Origin: QHCE01 sp038260095 | GTDB taxonomy: Bacteria; Actinomycetota; Actinomycetes; Mycobacteriales; QHCE01 | Length of the DNA: 64,000 nucleotides | Reading direction: 5' to 3' | Assembly: GCA_038260095.1 (NCBI GenBank) | Contig: JBBSOC010000001.1 | Span: forward strand, 27,010-91,009 | Made by a program: the position numbers and the translations under genes | The notes under the pieces: model-generated | The model's input: only the letters and a program-made list of their open reading frames with translations | The model's database searches: none | Told to the model about the DNA's origin: nothing | Part shown: positions 33,645 through 43,513 of the stretch, in pieces | Layout: every line of letters starts with the position of its first letter | Numbering within the stretch: position 1 is the first letter of the stretch

Positions 33645-33683
33645 GGAACCAGTCTCTGGCAAGTCACAGTTCAGGTCGTTGCT

Positions 33684-34029
33684 ATGCCTGCGATCAAGCG
33701 CTGCGAGCCTCACGTCTCGCTCTTTATGCTCAGCGTGGATGAGACAGAAGTGAACCGCGTGACTCAGACCGTAGGGCACCTTGCCAGCAAGCTACCGGCT
33801 CTTTCAGTTGATGGACACGAGTACCGCCACAACCCATCCCCGACGACACCAGCTGCTCAAGTATGGCTACGACGAAGTGGCCAAGGATTCAACCGGCGGC
33901 CGGGACCGCTTCAACCCTCACATCACATTGGCATGGCCACATGATCCCGACAGGCGAGTCTCTTTCGAAGGCTTGCCACGTCCGCAGATATTCAGTGGGC
34001 ACCTGACCGAACTTGCCGTGTTGGCATGA
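33684..34029 (+). pseudogene. Frameshifted 2H phosphoesterase (2'-5' RNA ligase-like)
   Basis: Two reading frames carry halves of one protein. Frame one from 33684 has the first catalytic motif in EPHVSLFMLSVD and runs through ALSVDGHEYRHNP. The homologous sequence then continues in another frame from about 33830 as HQLLKYGYDEVAKD and FNPHITLAWPHDPD, the second motif, to the stop at 34029. H-x-S/T motifs spaced ~70 residues apart are the mark of LigT-like 2H phosphoesterases. A single indel near 33825-33840 explains the break. A sequencing error or programmed shift cannot be excluded. Confidence 0.65.
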
Positions 34030-34124
34030 GCGCATACGGCATCTGCACCAAGAACTACAGCTCTTTCGACTTGTCTGAGCCGAAAGCTGGGCAGTTTATT
34101 CTGAGATGAAGCACGCCTTACGCC

Positions 34125-34235
34125 ATGGTGCCCGATTGCAAGCTGCTGCCATCATCGTCGATGAAGCGACCAGGTCAGTGGCAGCGCATTTTACCAAGTT
34201 CTCCTAACTTGGCAAAAATTTTTATCGTGCACCAC
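34125..34235 (+). repeat. Palindrome-associated repeat element, copy 4
   Basis: Hairpin TTTTACCAAGTT (34189-34200)/AACTTGGCAAAA (34206-34217) with loop CTCCT. Both flanks match the reverse complement of 14647-14755: CGATTGCAAGCTGCTGCC on one side and ATTTTTATCGTGCACC on the other. It lies in a 326-bp gene-free gap between convergent genes, where it can end transcription from both sides. Confidence 0.7.
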
Positions 34236-34355
34236 CTCGTTAGCGTCTCATCTCTGGATCGATTACGCGACGTTCAACATCTCTACAGGTGGTTGATCGT
34301 GCTGCATAGCTTGGGCGAGATCGTAGTTTTCGGTGGCGGATGTCAACCGTGCAGC

Positions 34356-36071
34356 TTAGCCGTCTACTGGCATGGCTTGCGCTATGCAGACCTGGTCACG
34401 GCCTTGGGTTTTGGCTTGATAGAGCGCTCGATCGGCAGTCGCAATCAGCGTCGTACTTTCGCCACCGGCCGCGCTAGCCACACCTGCGGACACGGTAATT
34501 CGCAAACCTTCAGCGAATTGGGTTAGATCAAGCTCGCCGACCCACCCCCGTAGCCGTTCCGCAATCGTCGCGGCGCCCTCGGCCGAAATGCCAGGGAGCA
34601 GCACAGCGAACTCCTCGCCGCCCACTCGCGCAGCTAGGTCACTGGCTCGGCAATGCCGAGCCAGCTCGGCAGCAACCGCCGCTAACACTTGATCCCCGAC
34701 GACGTGACTGTAAGAATCGTTGATCTGCTTAAAAAAGTCCAAATCCAGCAGTATTAAACTAACGTTTTCCTTGGTCAACTCAGCTTGCACCAGCAGACGG
34801 GTGAGTGCGGCATCAAAGTGCCGTCGGTTGGCTAGCCCGGTGAGAGCGTCGGTGTGTGCTAACCGCTCCATTGCACGGCGCTCCCCGGCCAACCGACGGT
34901 TCACCCTAGAGAGTCGGTGCAGCCGCGCACCCGCTTCTTCGGAGACTTCCGAACGGCGTTCTGCCTCAAAACGTGCGACCGCGATTTGATCTTCACGGTC
35001 GCCCACTCGGTCACGTAATCGGAGCTCAGCCTCCAGCAGTCGTTTGTGCATCGCCAGCGCCGCCGTGATGTCCCCAGAAAGTTCATGAGCTTGGACTAGC
35101 AGGCGCAGCACCTCCACCATGTCGTAGGTGAGGTCCCACTGCTCGTGTAATGCCAACGCTCGCTGCAAATGCGTAATGGCTTGCCCCACCGCGCCTGTAG
35201 CCAGATACGCCATACCGGCATAGTGCAACGCACTCACCGAGCGATAATCTAGATCCAGCGCGCCAGCCAAACGCAGCCCATGTTCGGCCACGATAATTGC
35301 TTCGTTGTAGCGCCCCAGCCAGCACAGCGGTAGCACCTGCGTCGCTAGCGCCACCGGCTCGCGCGCTACGTCGCCGGACTGCATGGCGCCTTCATAGGCG
35401 CGGCGCAGGCTACGCAGAGAGGCCGCAAACGCCGAGCGCGCCTGCGCCCCACGTCCCAGCCCAGCCCAGCGAACGCCAATCTTGCCGTGCACCTCGCCAA
35501 GGTGAACCAGTGCAATACCCTCACCAAGGCGATCGTTGGATTCCTCGGCTAGGGTGCGTGCTCGCTCCAGCAGCGCTAAGGCTTCATCAAGTCGATCGAC
35601 GAGAAACTGGTTATCTCCTAACGCGCTGAGTGCCCACGACTGGCCACTGAGCTCTTCGGTATGCACGAAGCCGCTCAGCGCGCGTTCTAGATGCACTGTT
35701 GCGCCACCCGGATCGCCCAGGTACTCCAGCGCTACCCCGATGAAGTGGTCGCACCAGGCGACTCCGACAGTGTCGGCCAAGCCCAGCGAACGAGCCCGCG
35801 CGTCACACAGCTCTTCATACGTTGCTCTAGGCCCCAACGTGTGCAGCCACGCCTGTGCATGCACTCGCATCGCAGTCGCCAGCAACGCGGGGTCATCGCT
35901 GTTGCGGGCAGCGGCAAGACCTTCATCTGCTACCGCGCCTGCCGCACGCGGATCTGCCCCAGCTAGCCAGGTACCCAAGACCAGCAGGGCCTTGATGCGT
36001 TCGGGCTGCGATGCGGCCGCGTCCACCCGCTCGGTTAACGTCTTAGTGAGCGTGACAGCGCGCATACGCAC
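34356..36071 (-). CDS. TPR-GGDEF diguanylate cyclase
   Basis: 571 residues, no signal or membrane span, so cytoplasmic. Residues ~1-370 are helical repeats of TPR type (e.g. ALALLERARTLAEESNDRLG, ALVHLGEVHGKIG). A short coiled linker leads into a GGDEF domain with DALTGLANRRHFD, DLDFFKQINDSYSHVVGD and the active motif GGEEF near residue 485. An RxxD inhibitory site (RASD) lies five residues before it. It should make c-di-GMP from 2 GTP, with the TPR part sensing a protein or ligand. Paralogue of 37177-39072. Confidence 0.92.
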   Translation of the reverse strand: MRMRAVTLTKTLTERVDAAASQPERIKALLVLGTWLAGADPRAAGAVADEGLAAARNSDDPALLATAMRVHAQAWLHTLGPRATYEELCDARARSLGLADTVGVAWCDHFIGVALEYLGDPGGATVHLERALSGFVHTEELSGQSWALSALGDNQFLVDRLDEALALLERARTLAEESNDRLGEGIALVHLGEVHGKIGVRWAGLGRGAQARSAFAASLRSLRRAYEGAMQSGDVAREPVALATQVLPLCWLGRYNEAIIVAEHGLRLAGALDLDYRSVSALHYAGMAYLATGAVGQAITHLQRALALHEQWDLTYDMVEVLRLLVQAHELSGDITAALAMHKRLLEAELRLRDRVGDREDQIAVARFEAERRSEVSEEAGARLHRLSRVNRRLAGERRAMERLAHTDALTGLANRRHFDAALTRLLVQAELTKENVSLILLDLDFFKQINDSYSHVVGDQVLAAVAAELARHCRASDLAARVGGEEFAVLLPGISAEGAATIAERLRGWVGELDLTQFAEGLRITVSAGVASAAGGESTTLIATADRALYQAKTQGRDQVCIAQAMPVDG

Positions 36072-36177
36072 CTCCCCAGAATCTCCCCGCTCAACGCAAA
36101 CAACCGCGGAGCTTGTAGCTTATTCACGGGCACGCACCTGCAACGCCTGCGTGCTGAAAACACAGGGAAGATCGGCA

Positions 36178-37104
36178 CTATCCCACAGAGGTTTCAGCTG
36201 CAACAGATGGAGTAGGCCGCTCGAGTACGGTCAAAGTGACAGCAGCGAAAACGAGAAGTCCACCAATCGCCACGACTAAACCCGGCACTTCCCCATAGAA
36301 GAGTAGGCCTAAAAGCGGCGCGAAACCGATCTCAGTACTGAGTAAGATTGTTCCGACGTTGAGATCGAAGTGGCCAAAACCGTACAGCGAGAGGTATCCC
36401 ACGCAGACTAAACCAATAGCGAATGCAAGCGCGACGAGCAGCGGCCCGATAATGTTCATCGGCTTGTCACCCTCGACGTGGATGAGGCGCTCAGCTGTTA
36501 AAAGCGCGATCAGCAACGCGACAAACGCACCCACGCCGTACTGAATCATGGACACAGTGCTGCGGTCAGCTCCTTTCAGAGACTTACGCAGACCGTTGAC
36601 GATGCCCTCACATACCCCGGCGGCAAGACCAGCCCACGCCCCAACGCCAAACACAACGAACGATCCGGCGTACACACCCAAACCCACAAGCGCGGTTATG
36701 ATCGCCGCTGCCTTCAGCAGCGTCATGGGCTCACCCCACACAAGTGTTCCGATAATCAACGAGGTGATGATCCCTCCGGCGTACAGCAAGAAAATGGTGT
36801 TAGCAAGCGGCGTTCGGATAACGGCGATGGTGAAGAAAATGGCTTCCACGCTAAACATCCCGGCCAGGCTGAACACACGCCAATGATGCTCACTCAGGAC
36901 TCTGCGAACTACTGCGCGGTCCCCTCGCCACAAGATAAATCCGCCAAGAAACATCGCGGCAATAAAGAACCGCACCGCCACTTGGGTGCTGTCTCCAAAT
37001 AGGGTTCCTAGTATCCGGATTGGGACCCCGAACGAACCGTATAGTGCGGCGGCTGCCAGTAAGCTTAACGCCCCGCGAAGCCGGACGTCTAAACCTTTAG
37101 TCAC
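36178..37104 (-). CDS. EamA/DMT-family transporter
   Basis: 308 residues with about ten hydrophobic segments in two repeated halves, the layout of EamA drug/metabolite exporters. First half: LSLLAAAALYGSFGVPIRIL and ANTIFLLYAGGIITSLIIGT with the conserved 'GE' (VWGEPMTLLKA); second half: TILLSTEIGFAPLLGLLFYG with FYGEVPG. Substrate unknown. It lies between two TPR-GGDEF genes on the same strand (106 and 72 bp gaps), so it may be co-transcribed with them. Confidence 0.9.
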   Translation of the reverse strand: MTKGLDVRLRGALSLLAAAALYGSFGVPIRILGTLFGDSTQVAVRFFIAAMFLGGFILWRGDRAVVRRVLSEHHWRVFSLAGMFSVEAIFFTIAVIRTPLANTIFLLYAGGIITSLIIGTLVWGEPMTLLKAAAIITALVGLGVYAGSFVVFGVGAWAGLAAGVCEGIVNGLRKSLKGADRSTVSMIQYGVGAFVALLIALLTAERLIHVEGDKPMNIIGPLLVALAFAIGLVCVGYLSLYGFGHFDLNVGTILLSTEIGFAPLLGLLFYGEVPGLVVAIGGLLVFAAVTLTVLERPTPSVAAETSVG

Positions 37105-37176
37105 ATCACGACGCTACAGTTATCCCTTGTAAGGGCAACGAGCAGTCCGAAACCGTAGTCCTCAGATTCAAACGCA

Positions 37177-39072
37177 CTACGCCGAAATGGCAAGCGAGCT
37201 CCTGCTGACTTCCTCAGCGACGCATACTCGGTTCCGGCCCTGCGATTTCGCCCGGTACAGAGCGGCATCGGCGGCGCTATACAACTCGCCGGGGCGGCTG
37301 CCCAGCATCGCCGCCGCGCCCGAGCTCACCGTCACCGTCCAGCCGGGGCAGATATCGGTGACGTCGAGTCGACTAATAGCGGACCGGACCCGCTCGGCGA
37401 CGCCCGCCGCCGCCGCAATATCTGTGTGTGGCAGCAGCAGAGCAAACTCCTCCCCGCCAACCCGAGCGGCAATGTCATCCTGCCGACACATGGAACGCAG
37501 TGTTGCCGCGAGCCGCCGTAACACTTCATCACCGGCGACGTGACTGAATTGATCATTGATCATCTTGAAGAAGTCAATGTCGCAGATCACTACCGAGATG
37601 GGCCGATGAGTAAGCTCAGAGCGTACCGTCGCCCGCGCCAGCTGTACATCAAAGTGACGGCGGTTTGCCAACCCGGTCAGCGGATCGGTATGCGCAAGCC
37701 GCTTCAATAGGGCAAGGTCGCGCTCCAGACGTTCATTGTCGAGCGCCAGCTCATCAGTGAGCTCCCTGGCGTCGCCAGTATCAGACTGAGTGAATACAGC
37801 CTGGCCGTCGGCGCCATCAGCGCGACTGTTTGCCAGCTCTAGGCGGGCCTTGCTCACTTCGCGCTCCCGGCGCTCCCGCATACTACGCACCGCAAGCTCC
37901 ACGTCAAGTAACCGCTTATGCAGCTCAAATGCGGACTTAACATCGCCTAACGCCTCATTAACGGCGACTAAACCCCGAATCACTCTGGCCGTCTCGGTGT
38001 GATGGTTGCGCGTCTCATACTCAGCCAGTGCCGCGGAGAACAAACGTAGCGCACGTTCGTGATCACCTATTTCTAGCTGCACCTCAGCGGCATGGCACCG
38101 CGCTGAGGCTAACGCCTCGATTGATCCACTGGTCACCGCGAGCCCCAACGCTCGCTCTGCTGCTTCTTGAGCTTCCGCTTCTCGCCCCAAATTCAGCAGA
38201 GTCGTAGCCTGCAGCGCTGCTACCTGCGGTTGCAGCTGGCGATAACCCAAAGCCACCAACTGCCGCCACAGCGGCTCAAACTCCGCGCTCGCATGCTCAA
38301 ACAACGCCCTCGCCCAGTCTGGGCGACCCTCATCGCGTGCTCGCCGCCCTAAGTTGGTGTACGCCTGTACCGCGTTCAACCAGGCGACGGCGTACGTCGC
38401 CGGACGTTTAGCGGCAGTAGCCAAATCCGCGGCGCGGCCGAAAATCGGAATTGCTTCGGCATAGCGTCCCACCCAGCACTCGCCGATACCAATCGTATTC
38501 AAACAGCGAGACTGGCCGCCCAGGTCGTTATAGCGACGGAAAGTTCCCCACGCCCGTTCGGTAAGCAACACCGAGCCGCCCGGATCACCCATACTTTCCA
38601 GCGCCATTGCCGCGGCCAGGTCGCACCATGCAGCGTCAACTTGCAATCCGAATGCCTCAAACTCGCGACTCAAGTGCAGCAGGTCATGATATGGCGCCAC
38701 CTCATCGTGGAGATACACCGAGGCCAGCGCCGCCGCGTAACGTGCCCGCGCAAGCAGAATCGGATCGCGCAGCTTCTTAGCCGCTGCAAGCGCTTCCCCA
38801 GTTGCGGCGCTTGCCCTCGAACGCTCGGCCTCCACACACCACAGTGCCAACCGCAGCAGTGCCTCAACACGTTCCAACGGGGTCTGCGCCTGTTCAACCT
38901 GGGACTGTAGCTGCATCGTGCGGTTACGCTGCACCTTCCCTGTGCAGCGGGTCGAAGTAGGCGGCTCACCCTCGTCCGCTGCGCCTATGCCGGTGAGACC
39001 TGAATGCGGAAAATACGGCATGTCAGAGAGCCGGGAACCCCGGCTCTCGACGTGCGTTCCCGCATCCACCAT
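37177..39072 (-). CDS. TPR-GGDEF diguanylate cyclase (second copy)
   Basis: Up to 631 residues; the first ~50 are unconserved and the start may be the ATG at 39021 or nearer the conserved MQLQSQVEQAQTPLERVEAL (about residue 53). TPR-like helices fill residues ~60-400, a coiled coil follows, then the GGDEF domain: DPLTGLANRRHFDVQLARA, DIDFFKMINDQFSHVAGD and GGEEF near residue 540, preceded by an RQDD inhibitory site. Closely resembles the 34356-36071 protein in layout and linker, so the pair arose by duplication. Nothing suggests a degraded active site. Confidence 0.92.
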   Translation of the reverse strand: MVDAGTHVESRGSRLSDMPYFPHSGLTGIGAADEGEPPTSTRCTGKVQRNRTMQLQSQVEQAQTPLERVEALLRLALWCVEAERSRASAATGEALAAAKKLRDPILLARARYAAALASVYLHDEVAPYHDLLHLSREFEAFGLQVDAAWCDLAAAMALESMGDPGGSVLLTERAWGTFRRYNDLGGQSRCLNTIGIGECWVGRYAEAIPIFGRAADLATAAKRPATYAVAWLNAVQAYTNLGRRARDEGRPDWARALFEHASAEFEPLWRQLVALGYRQLQPQVAALQATTLLNLGREAEAQEAAERALGLAVTSGSIEALASARCHAAEVQLEIGDHERALRLFSAALAEYETRNHHTETARVIRGLVAVNEALGDVKSAFELHKRLLDVELAVRSMRERREREVSKARLELANSRADGADGQAVFTQSDTGDARELTDELALDNERLERDLALLKRLAHTDPLTGLANRRHFDVQLARATVRSELTHRPISVVICDIDFFKMINDQFSHVAGDEVLRRLAATLRSMCRQDDIAARVGGEEFALLLPHTDIAAAAGVAERVRSAISRLDVTDICPGWTVTVSSGAAAMLGSRPGELYSAADAALYRAKSQGRNRVCVAEEVSRSSLAISA

Positions 39073-39137
39073 CTTGCGCCACCAATACTTTTGCTGGAAA
39101 CGCCACCTACTCTGAACAGTAGCTCGTTTGGGTCATG

Positions 39138-40079
39138 TCATGCAGCCGAAAAGACGACCAAGGGTCGAGCAAGTCCCGCCGTGTCGTCTGGCAACTCGTG
39201 CAGCAGCGCCACTACCGCACCCGTTGGATCAAAGGCACCGTAGGGTCCCGGTTGCCCAACCCCGCTTAGGGCAATACCGTGCCGCAACTTCGCGGTTTGC
39301 TCAACGTCCAACTCGCGGCGAGGAAGCAGCGCCGCGACCGCGGCGGATAGTTCCATGGCCACTGGCTGCTGCGCAGCTGATAGCTCTTCGAGGGAGCGCG
39401 CAACCTCAATACTGAACGCACCGACACGCGTTCGGCGCAGCATTGTAAGGTGGCCGCCAACTCCGAGAACCGCACCCAGGTCGCGAGCCAAGGCGCGGAT
39501 GTAGGTTCCGCTGGAACATTCAACCTCAACATCTACGTCCAAAAACACCTCACTGCGCTGGAACGCCACCGCATCAAAGCGAAACACGTGTACTCGACGG
39601 GCCGCAAGCTCTACCGCCTCGCCGGCTCGAACCCGCTCGTAAGCGCGTCGGCCGTTGCGTTTGATCGCCGAGACGGCCGCAGGTACCTGATCGATTGCAC
39701 CAACAAACTTTCGCATAGCCGACTGCACCTGTGCGGAATCAAGCAGTACTGTGCTCGCAGTCTGCTGGACAGGACCTTCTCGATCATCGGTGAGCGTAGT
39801 CTGCCCAAGCCTGATCGTGGCACTGTAGTTCTTCGTAGTGCCCGAAATATAACCCAACAATCGAGTTGCTTTGCCGACGCCCGCTACCAGCACACCAGTG
39901 GCCATCGGATCCAGCGTCCCAGCATGGCCAACCTTGCGGGTGCCCACAATGCGCCGCAGCATGGCAACTACATCGTGCGACGTCATACCGGCAGGCTTAT
40001 CGACGATGCACAGCCCACTACGTGGCTCGGCGCTGTAGCTTCCAGATGATGTTTGGACAGACAACGTTGCTCGACTCAC
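39138..40079 (-). CDS. truB: tRNA pseudouridine(55) synthase
   Basis: 313 residues: GLCIVDKPAGMTSHDVVAML, the catalytic Asp in GHAGTLDPMATGVL, and YSATIRLGQTTLTDDREG. A C-terminal PUA-like region follows (LDVEQTAKLRHGIALSG). Overlaps rbfA by four bases (ATGA), the normal order. Confidence 0.96.
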   Translation of the reverse strand: MSRATLSVQTSSGSYSAEPRSGLCIVDKPAGMTSHDVVAMLRRIVGTRKVGHAGTLDPMATGVLVAGVGKATRLLGYISGTTKNYSATIRLGQTTLTDDREGPVQQTASTVLLDSAQVQSAMRKFVGAIDQVPAAVSAIKRNGRRAYERVRAGEAVELAARRVHVFRFDAVAFQRSEVFLDVDVEVECSSGTYIRALARDLGAVLGVGGHLTMLRRTRVGAFSIEVARSLEELSAAQQPVAMELSAAVAALLPRRELDVEQTAKLRHGIALSGVGQPGPYGAFDPTGAVVALLHELPDDTAGLARPLVVFSAA

Positions 40080-40519
40080 GCTTTTTCGGGAGCGTCAGGA
40101 ATCTCAGGAATTCGGTAAGGGTCCCTCTCTCCAGCGTACTGCGCAGAGGCGGCCTGACGTGCAACCTGCTCATCGGCCTGTTTGGCCTGCGATAGCAGCT
40201 CGTCGATGTGGCGGGCTACCTCTGGGACCTTGTCAGGCTTGAAGGTCAAGGTCGGCGTGAACCGCACGCCCGTACCCTGCCCCACAGCACTGCGCAGCAC
40301 TCCTTTAGCGCTCTCCAGCGCGGCGGACGTGGCTGCCCAATCAGCATCGTCGCCCAGTACCGTGTAAAACACGATGGCATCATGCAGATCCGGCGTGATG
40401 CGGGCGGCGGTAATGGTGATCATGCCCACACGTGGATCCTTGACCTGATCCCGCAGTGTGACCGCGACAATTTCTTGGATCCGCCCAGCTAAGCGCCGCA
40501 TCCGAGGGGTCTGTGTCAT
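40076..40519 (-). CDS. rbfA: 30S ribosome-binding factor A
   Basis: 147 residues from ATG 40519 (MTQTPRMRRLAGRIQEIVAV); an open frame to 40606 overlaps infB and is not used. KH-like fold with DPRVGMITITAARITPDLHD and the Ala-x-Gly-region GVRFTPTLTFKPD. Helps mature the 16S 5' end. The 40-bp gap to infB has AAGGCAGG as a possible binding site. Confidence 0.95.
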   Translation of the reverse strand: MTQTPRMRRLAGRIQEIVAVTLRDQVKDPRVGMITITAARITPDLHDAIVFYTVLGDDADWAATSAALESAKGVLRSAVGQGTGVRFTPTLTFKPDKVPEVARHIDELLSQAKQADEQVARQAASAQYAGERDPYRIPEIPDAPEKA

Positions 40520-40559
40520 GGTGCCTGCCTTAAGAGTTTCGCCCCGCCAAACCAATGGT

Positions 40560-43340
40560 TTAGCTTCGCGGCTTCTCGCGAATCTGGAATGTCTCGATAA
40601 CGTCACCTATCTTGATGTCGTTGAACGAACCCAGTCCAATACCGCACTCGAAGCCTTCGCGGACCTCGGTGGCATCATCGGTGAACCTGCGGAGTGAGTC
40701 GATGGACAGGTTGTCTCCGACCACCGTGCCGTCCCGCACCAAACGAGCTTTGCTGTTTCGTCGGATCTCGCCACTGCGCACGATGCACCCAGCAATATTG
40801 CCGAACTTGCTCGACCGGAAGACCTCCCGGATCTCCGCTGATCCCAGCTGCACTTCTTCAAACTCGGGCTTGAGCATGCCCGTGAGCGCGGCCTCAATGT
40901 CGTCGATTGCGGCATAGATCACCGAGTAGTAACGAATATCCACGCCTTCGCGGTCGGCTAGCTCAGCGACTCGCTCTGCCGGACGAACGTTAAATCCGAT
41001 GATCACCGCGTTGTCGCCGCGGGCGAGGTTGACGTCGTTTTGGGTAATCGCGCCGACACCTCGGTGCAGCACGCGCAGACTCACATCAGAACCAACATCA
41101 ATCTTGACCAGCGCGTCCTCTAGCGCCTCCACCGAGCCAGAGACGTCTCCCTTGAGGATGAGGTTGAGCTGAGACTTGTCACCTTCGGCCATTCGCTCCA
41201 GTACGCTTTCCAGCGTAGGACGGCCACGATTGGCAGCCTGCTGCGCGTTGCGCTCCCGCGCTTGGCGTTGCTCAGCGATTTGGCGGGCAATCCGATCTTC
41301 GGACACGGTGAGGAACTTGTCACCGGCGCGCGGGACAGCGGTCAGCCCAAGCACTTGCACCGGGAACGCGGGACCGGCGGTAGTGATCTGACCGCCCCGA
41401 TCATTCAACATGGCTCGTACTCGACCATGCGCTTCACCAGCAACTATCGCATCTCCGATTCGGAGCGTGCCCGACTGCACCAGCACCGTGGCCACAGGGC
41501 CGCGGCCACGGTCGAGGTGGCCCTCGATCGCGATTCCTTGAGCTGGGCTACTAGCTGGAGCTCGCAAATCAAGCGCGGCATCGGCGGTAAGCAGCACCGC
41601 TTCGAGCAGGCCATCAATATTGGTCCGAGCCTTTGCCGAGATGTCGATGAACATGGTGTCGCCGCCATACTCTTCGGCGATCAACCCGTACTCGGTGAGC
41701 TGCTGGCGCACCTTGTCTGGGCTCGCACCTTCCTTATCAATCTTGTTCACCGCGACTACCATCGGCACATTTGCGGCTTTGGCGTGGTTCAGCGCTTCAA
41801 TCGTCTGCGGTTTGACGCCATCGTCGGCGGCAACCACCAGAATCACAATGTCGGTAGCTTGAGCACCACGGGCACGCATAGCGGTAAATGCCTCGTGGCC
41901 CGGGGTGTCGATAAAAGTGATCGCCCGGTCACTGCCGCCATGCGGCACCTGCACCTGATAAGCACCTATGTGCTGGGTAATCCCACCGGCCTCGCGCTCG
42001 GCAACCTTAGTGTCGCGGATCGCGTCGAGCAGCTTGGTCTTTCCGTGATCGACGTGGCCCATCACGCTCACCACCGGCGGCCGGGTCACTAACTCGTCGT
42101 CAGTCTCGGCATCGATATCAATATCAAACCGGGCCAGTAACTCTCGATCTTCGTCTTCTGGGCTGACGATGCTGACTTCGTAACCTAAGTGCACGCCAAG
42201 CAGCTGCAAGGTCTCATCGGTACACGACTGCGTAGCCGTGACCATTTCGCCCAGCCCAAAGGTCTCCTGTACCAGCGAGCCGGGGTTAGCGTTGATCTTG
42301 TCAGCGAAATCTGACAGCGAAGCACCGCGAGGCAGGCGCACCACTTCCCCGTTGCCGCGGGGCGCTCCCGAGCTCATCGTCGGCGCCGCTAAGTTATCGA
42401 ACTCCTGCTTGCGCTGCGCACGGGACTTGCGGGCCTTGGACTTACTCCCGCCGCGACCAAAACCGCCGCCATAGCTCCCGGAACGACCTCGGCCTCCACC
42501 ACCAGGGCGACCGCCGCCGCCAGCGCCACCAGCACTAGCACCACCACCAGGCGTGCCTGGACCGCCGCGGTAACCACCACCCGGCGCTCCGCCTGGTGCG
42601 CCACTGGACGCTCCGCCTGGTGCGCCCCCGCCGCGATAGCCGCCACCACCCGAGCCGGTACGGCCACGGTCAGGGCGGCCAGAACGGTCGCCGCCGGGAC
42701 GCGCGGCCCCAGGGCCGCCCCGCCCACCCCGGTCAGGTGGGCCTGAGGGTCGAGAAACGGGCATTTGAGAGGGGCTAGGACGCGGCCCCGCGGCTCCCCC
42801 AGAACCTGAGCGTGATGCGCTCTGCGCACCCGACAAGAAAGGGTTACGCGGCGCGGCAGGGCTACGAGCAGGGCTAGGCGCAGGGGTCTCGCCTGATGGC
42901 GCCTGGGTTTCAAGCTCAGACTGCGTCTGTTCGTTGGCGGCGCGTTCAGCAGCAGCTAGTTCGGAGGCTGCCATTGTCAACTTTGCGGCTTCGAATTCGG
43001 CCGCGCGCTCAGCGATCTTCTGCTGCGCTACAGCATTGTCGTTTTGCTGAGCCAGAGCGCGTTGCAACGAGGCCGGGCTGGCCTTCGGCGCGCCCGACGC
43101 AAACTTCTTGGCCGGAGTTTCGCTCCGTGGCCCAGCACCTGCCGAAGCCGCCGCAGGAGCGACCTCAACCTTCGGCTCCGGAGCAGGGAATGCTTCGCGG
43201 AGCTTTCGGACCACTGGTGGTTCCACAGTGGACGACGGTGATTTGACGAATTCTCCAAGGTCATTGAGCTTGGAGAGAATTTGTTTACTGGTGACACCAA
43301 GCTCTTTTGCGAGCTCATGTACCCGGGCTTTGCCTGCCAC
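40560..43340 (-). CDS. infB: Translation initiation factor IF-2
   Basis: 926 residues from GTG 43340, with GAGGAG just upstream (TTG/ATG at 43361 is the alternative). The N-terminal IF2N domain (ARVHELAKELGVTSKQIL) is followed by a ~270-residue Pro/Gly/Arg/Ala-rich disordered part with Gly-Gly-Tyr-Arg-type repeats (about residues 185-310), as in other actinobacteria. The G domain has GHVDHGKTKLL, DTPGHEAFTAMRARG and NKIDKEG. Domains C1/C2 complete it. First of infB-rbfA-truB. Confidence 0.97.
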   Translation of the reverse strand: MAGKARVHELAKELGVTSKQILSKLNDLGEFVKSPSSTVEPPVVRKLREAFPAPEPKVEVAPAAASAGAGPRSETPAKKFASGAPKASPASLQRALAQQNDNAVAQQKIAERAAEFEAAKLTMAASELAAAERAANEQTQSELETQAPSGETPAPSPARSPAAPRNPFLSGAQSASRSGSGGAAGPRPSPSQMPVSRPSGPPDRGGRGGPGAARPGGDRSGRPDRGRTGSGGGGYRGGGAPGGASSGAPGGAPGGGYRGGPGTPGGGASAGGAGGGGRPGGGGRGRSGSYGGGFGRGGSKSKARKSRAQRKQEFDNLAAPTMSSGAPRGNGEVVRLPRGASLSDFADKINANPGSLVQETFGLGEMVTATQSCTDETLQLLGVHLGYEVSIVSPEDEDRELLARFDIDIDAETDDELVTRPPVVSVMGHVDHGKTKLLDAIRDTKVAEREAGGITQHIGAYQVQVPHGGSDRAITFIDTPGHEAFTAMRARGAQATDIVILVVAADDGVKPQTIEALNHAKAANVPMVVAVNKIDKEGASPDKVRQQLTEYGLIAEEYGGDTMFIDISAKARTNIDGLLEAVLLTADAALDLRAPASSPAQGIAIEGHLDRGRGPVATVLVQSGTLRIGDAIVAGEAHGRVRAMLNDRGGQITTAGPAFPVQVLGLTAVPRAGDKFLTVSEDRIARQIAEQRQARERNAQQAANRGRPTLESVLERMAEGDKSQLNLILKGDVSGSVEALEDALVKIDVGSDVSLRVLHRGVGAITQNDVNLARGDNAVIIGFNVRPAERVAELADREGVDIRYYSVIYAAIDDIEAALTGMLKPEFEEVQLGSAEIREVFRSSKFGNIAGCIVRSGEIRRNSKARLVRDGTVVGDNLSIDSLRRFTDDATEVREGFECGIGLGSFNDIKIGDVIETFQIREKPRS

Positions 43341-43513
43341 TGCACTCCTCGTCTTCGACAAGGCCCGCGGCGGCTCCGCATGACCTTCTCGTTATTGCTG
43401 AAGTCTGTTCATCGCTGCGACGTCATCGTGAGCTCATTTCGGTCCCTACCTGTACGTGTCATGCACTAAGCGTGTGACGTGCATCTGGTGTTCCCATTAC
43501 ATAGAACACTAGC

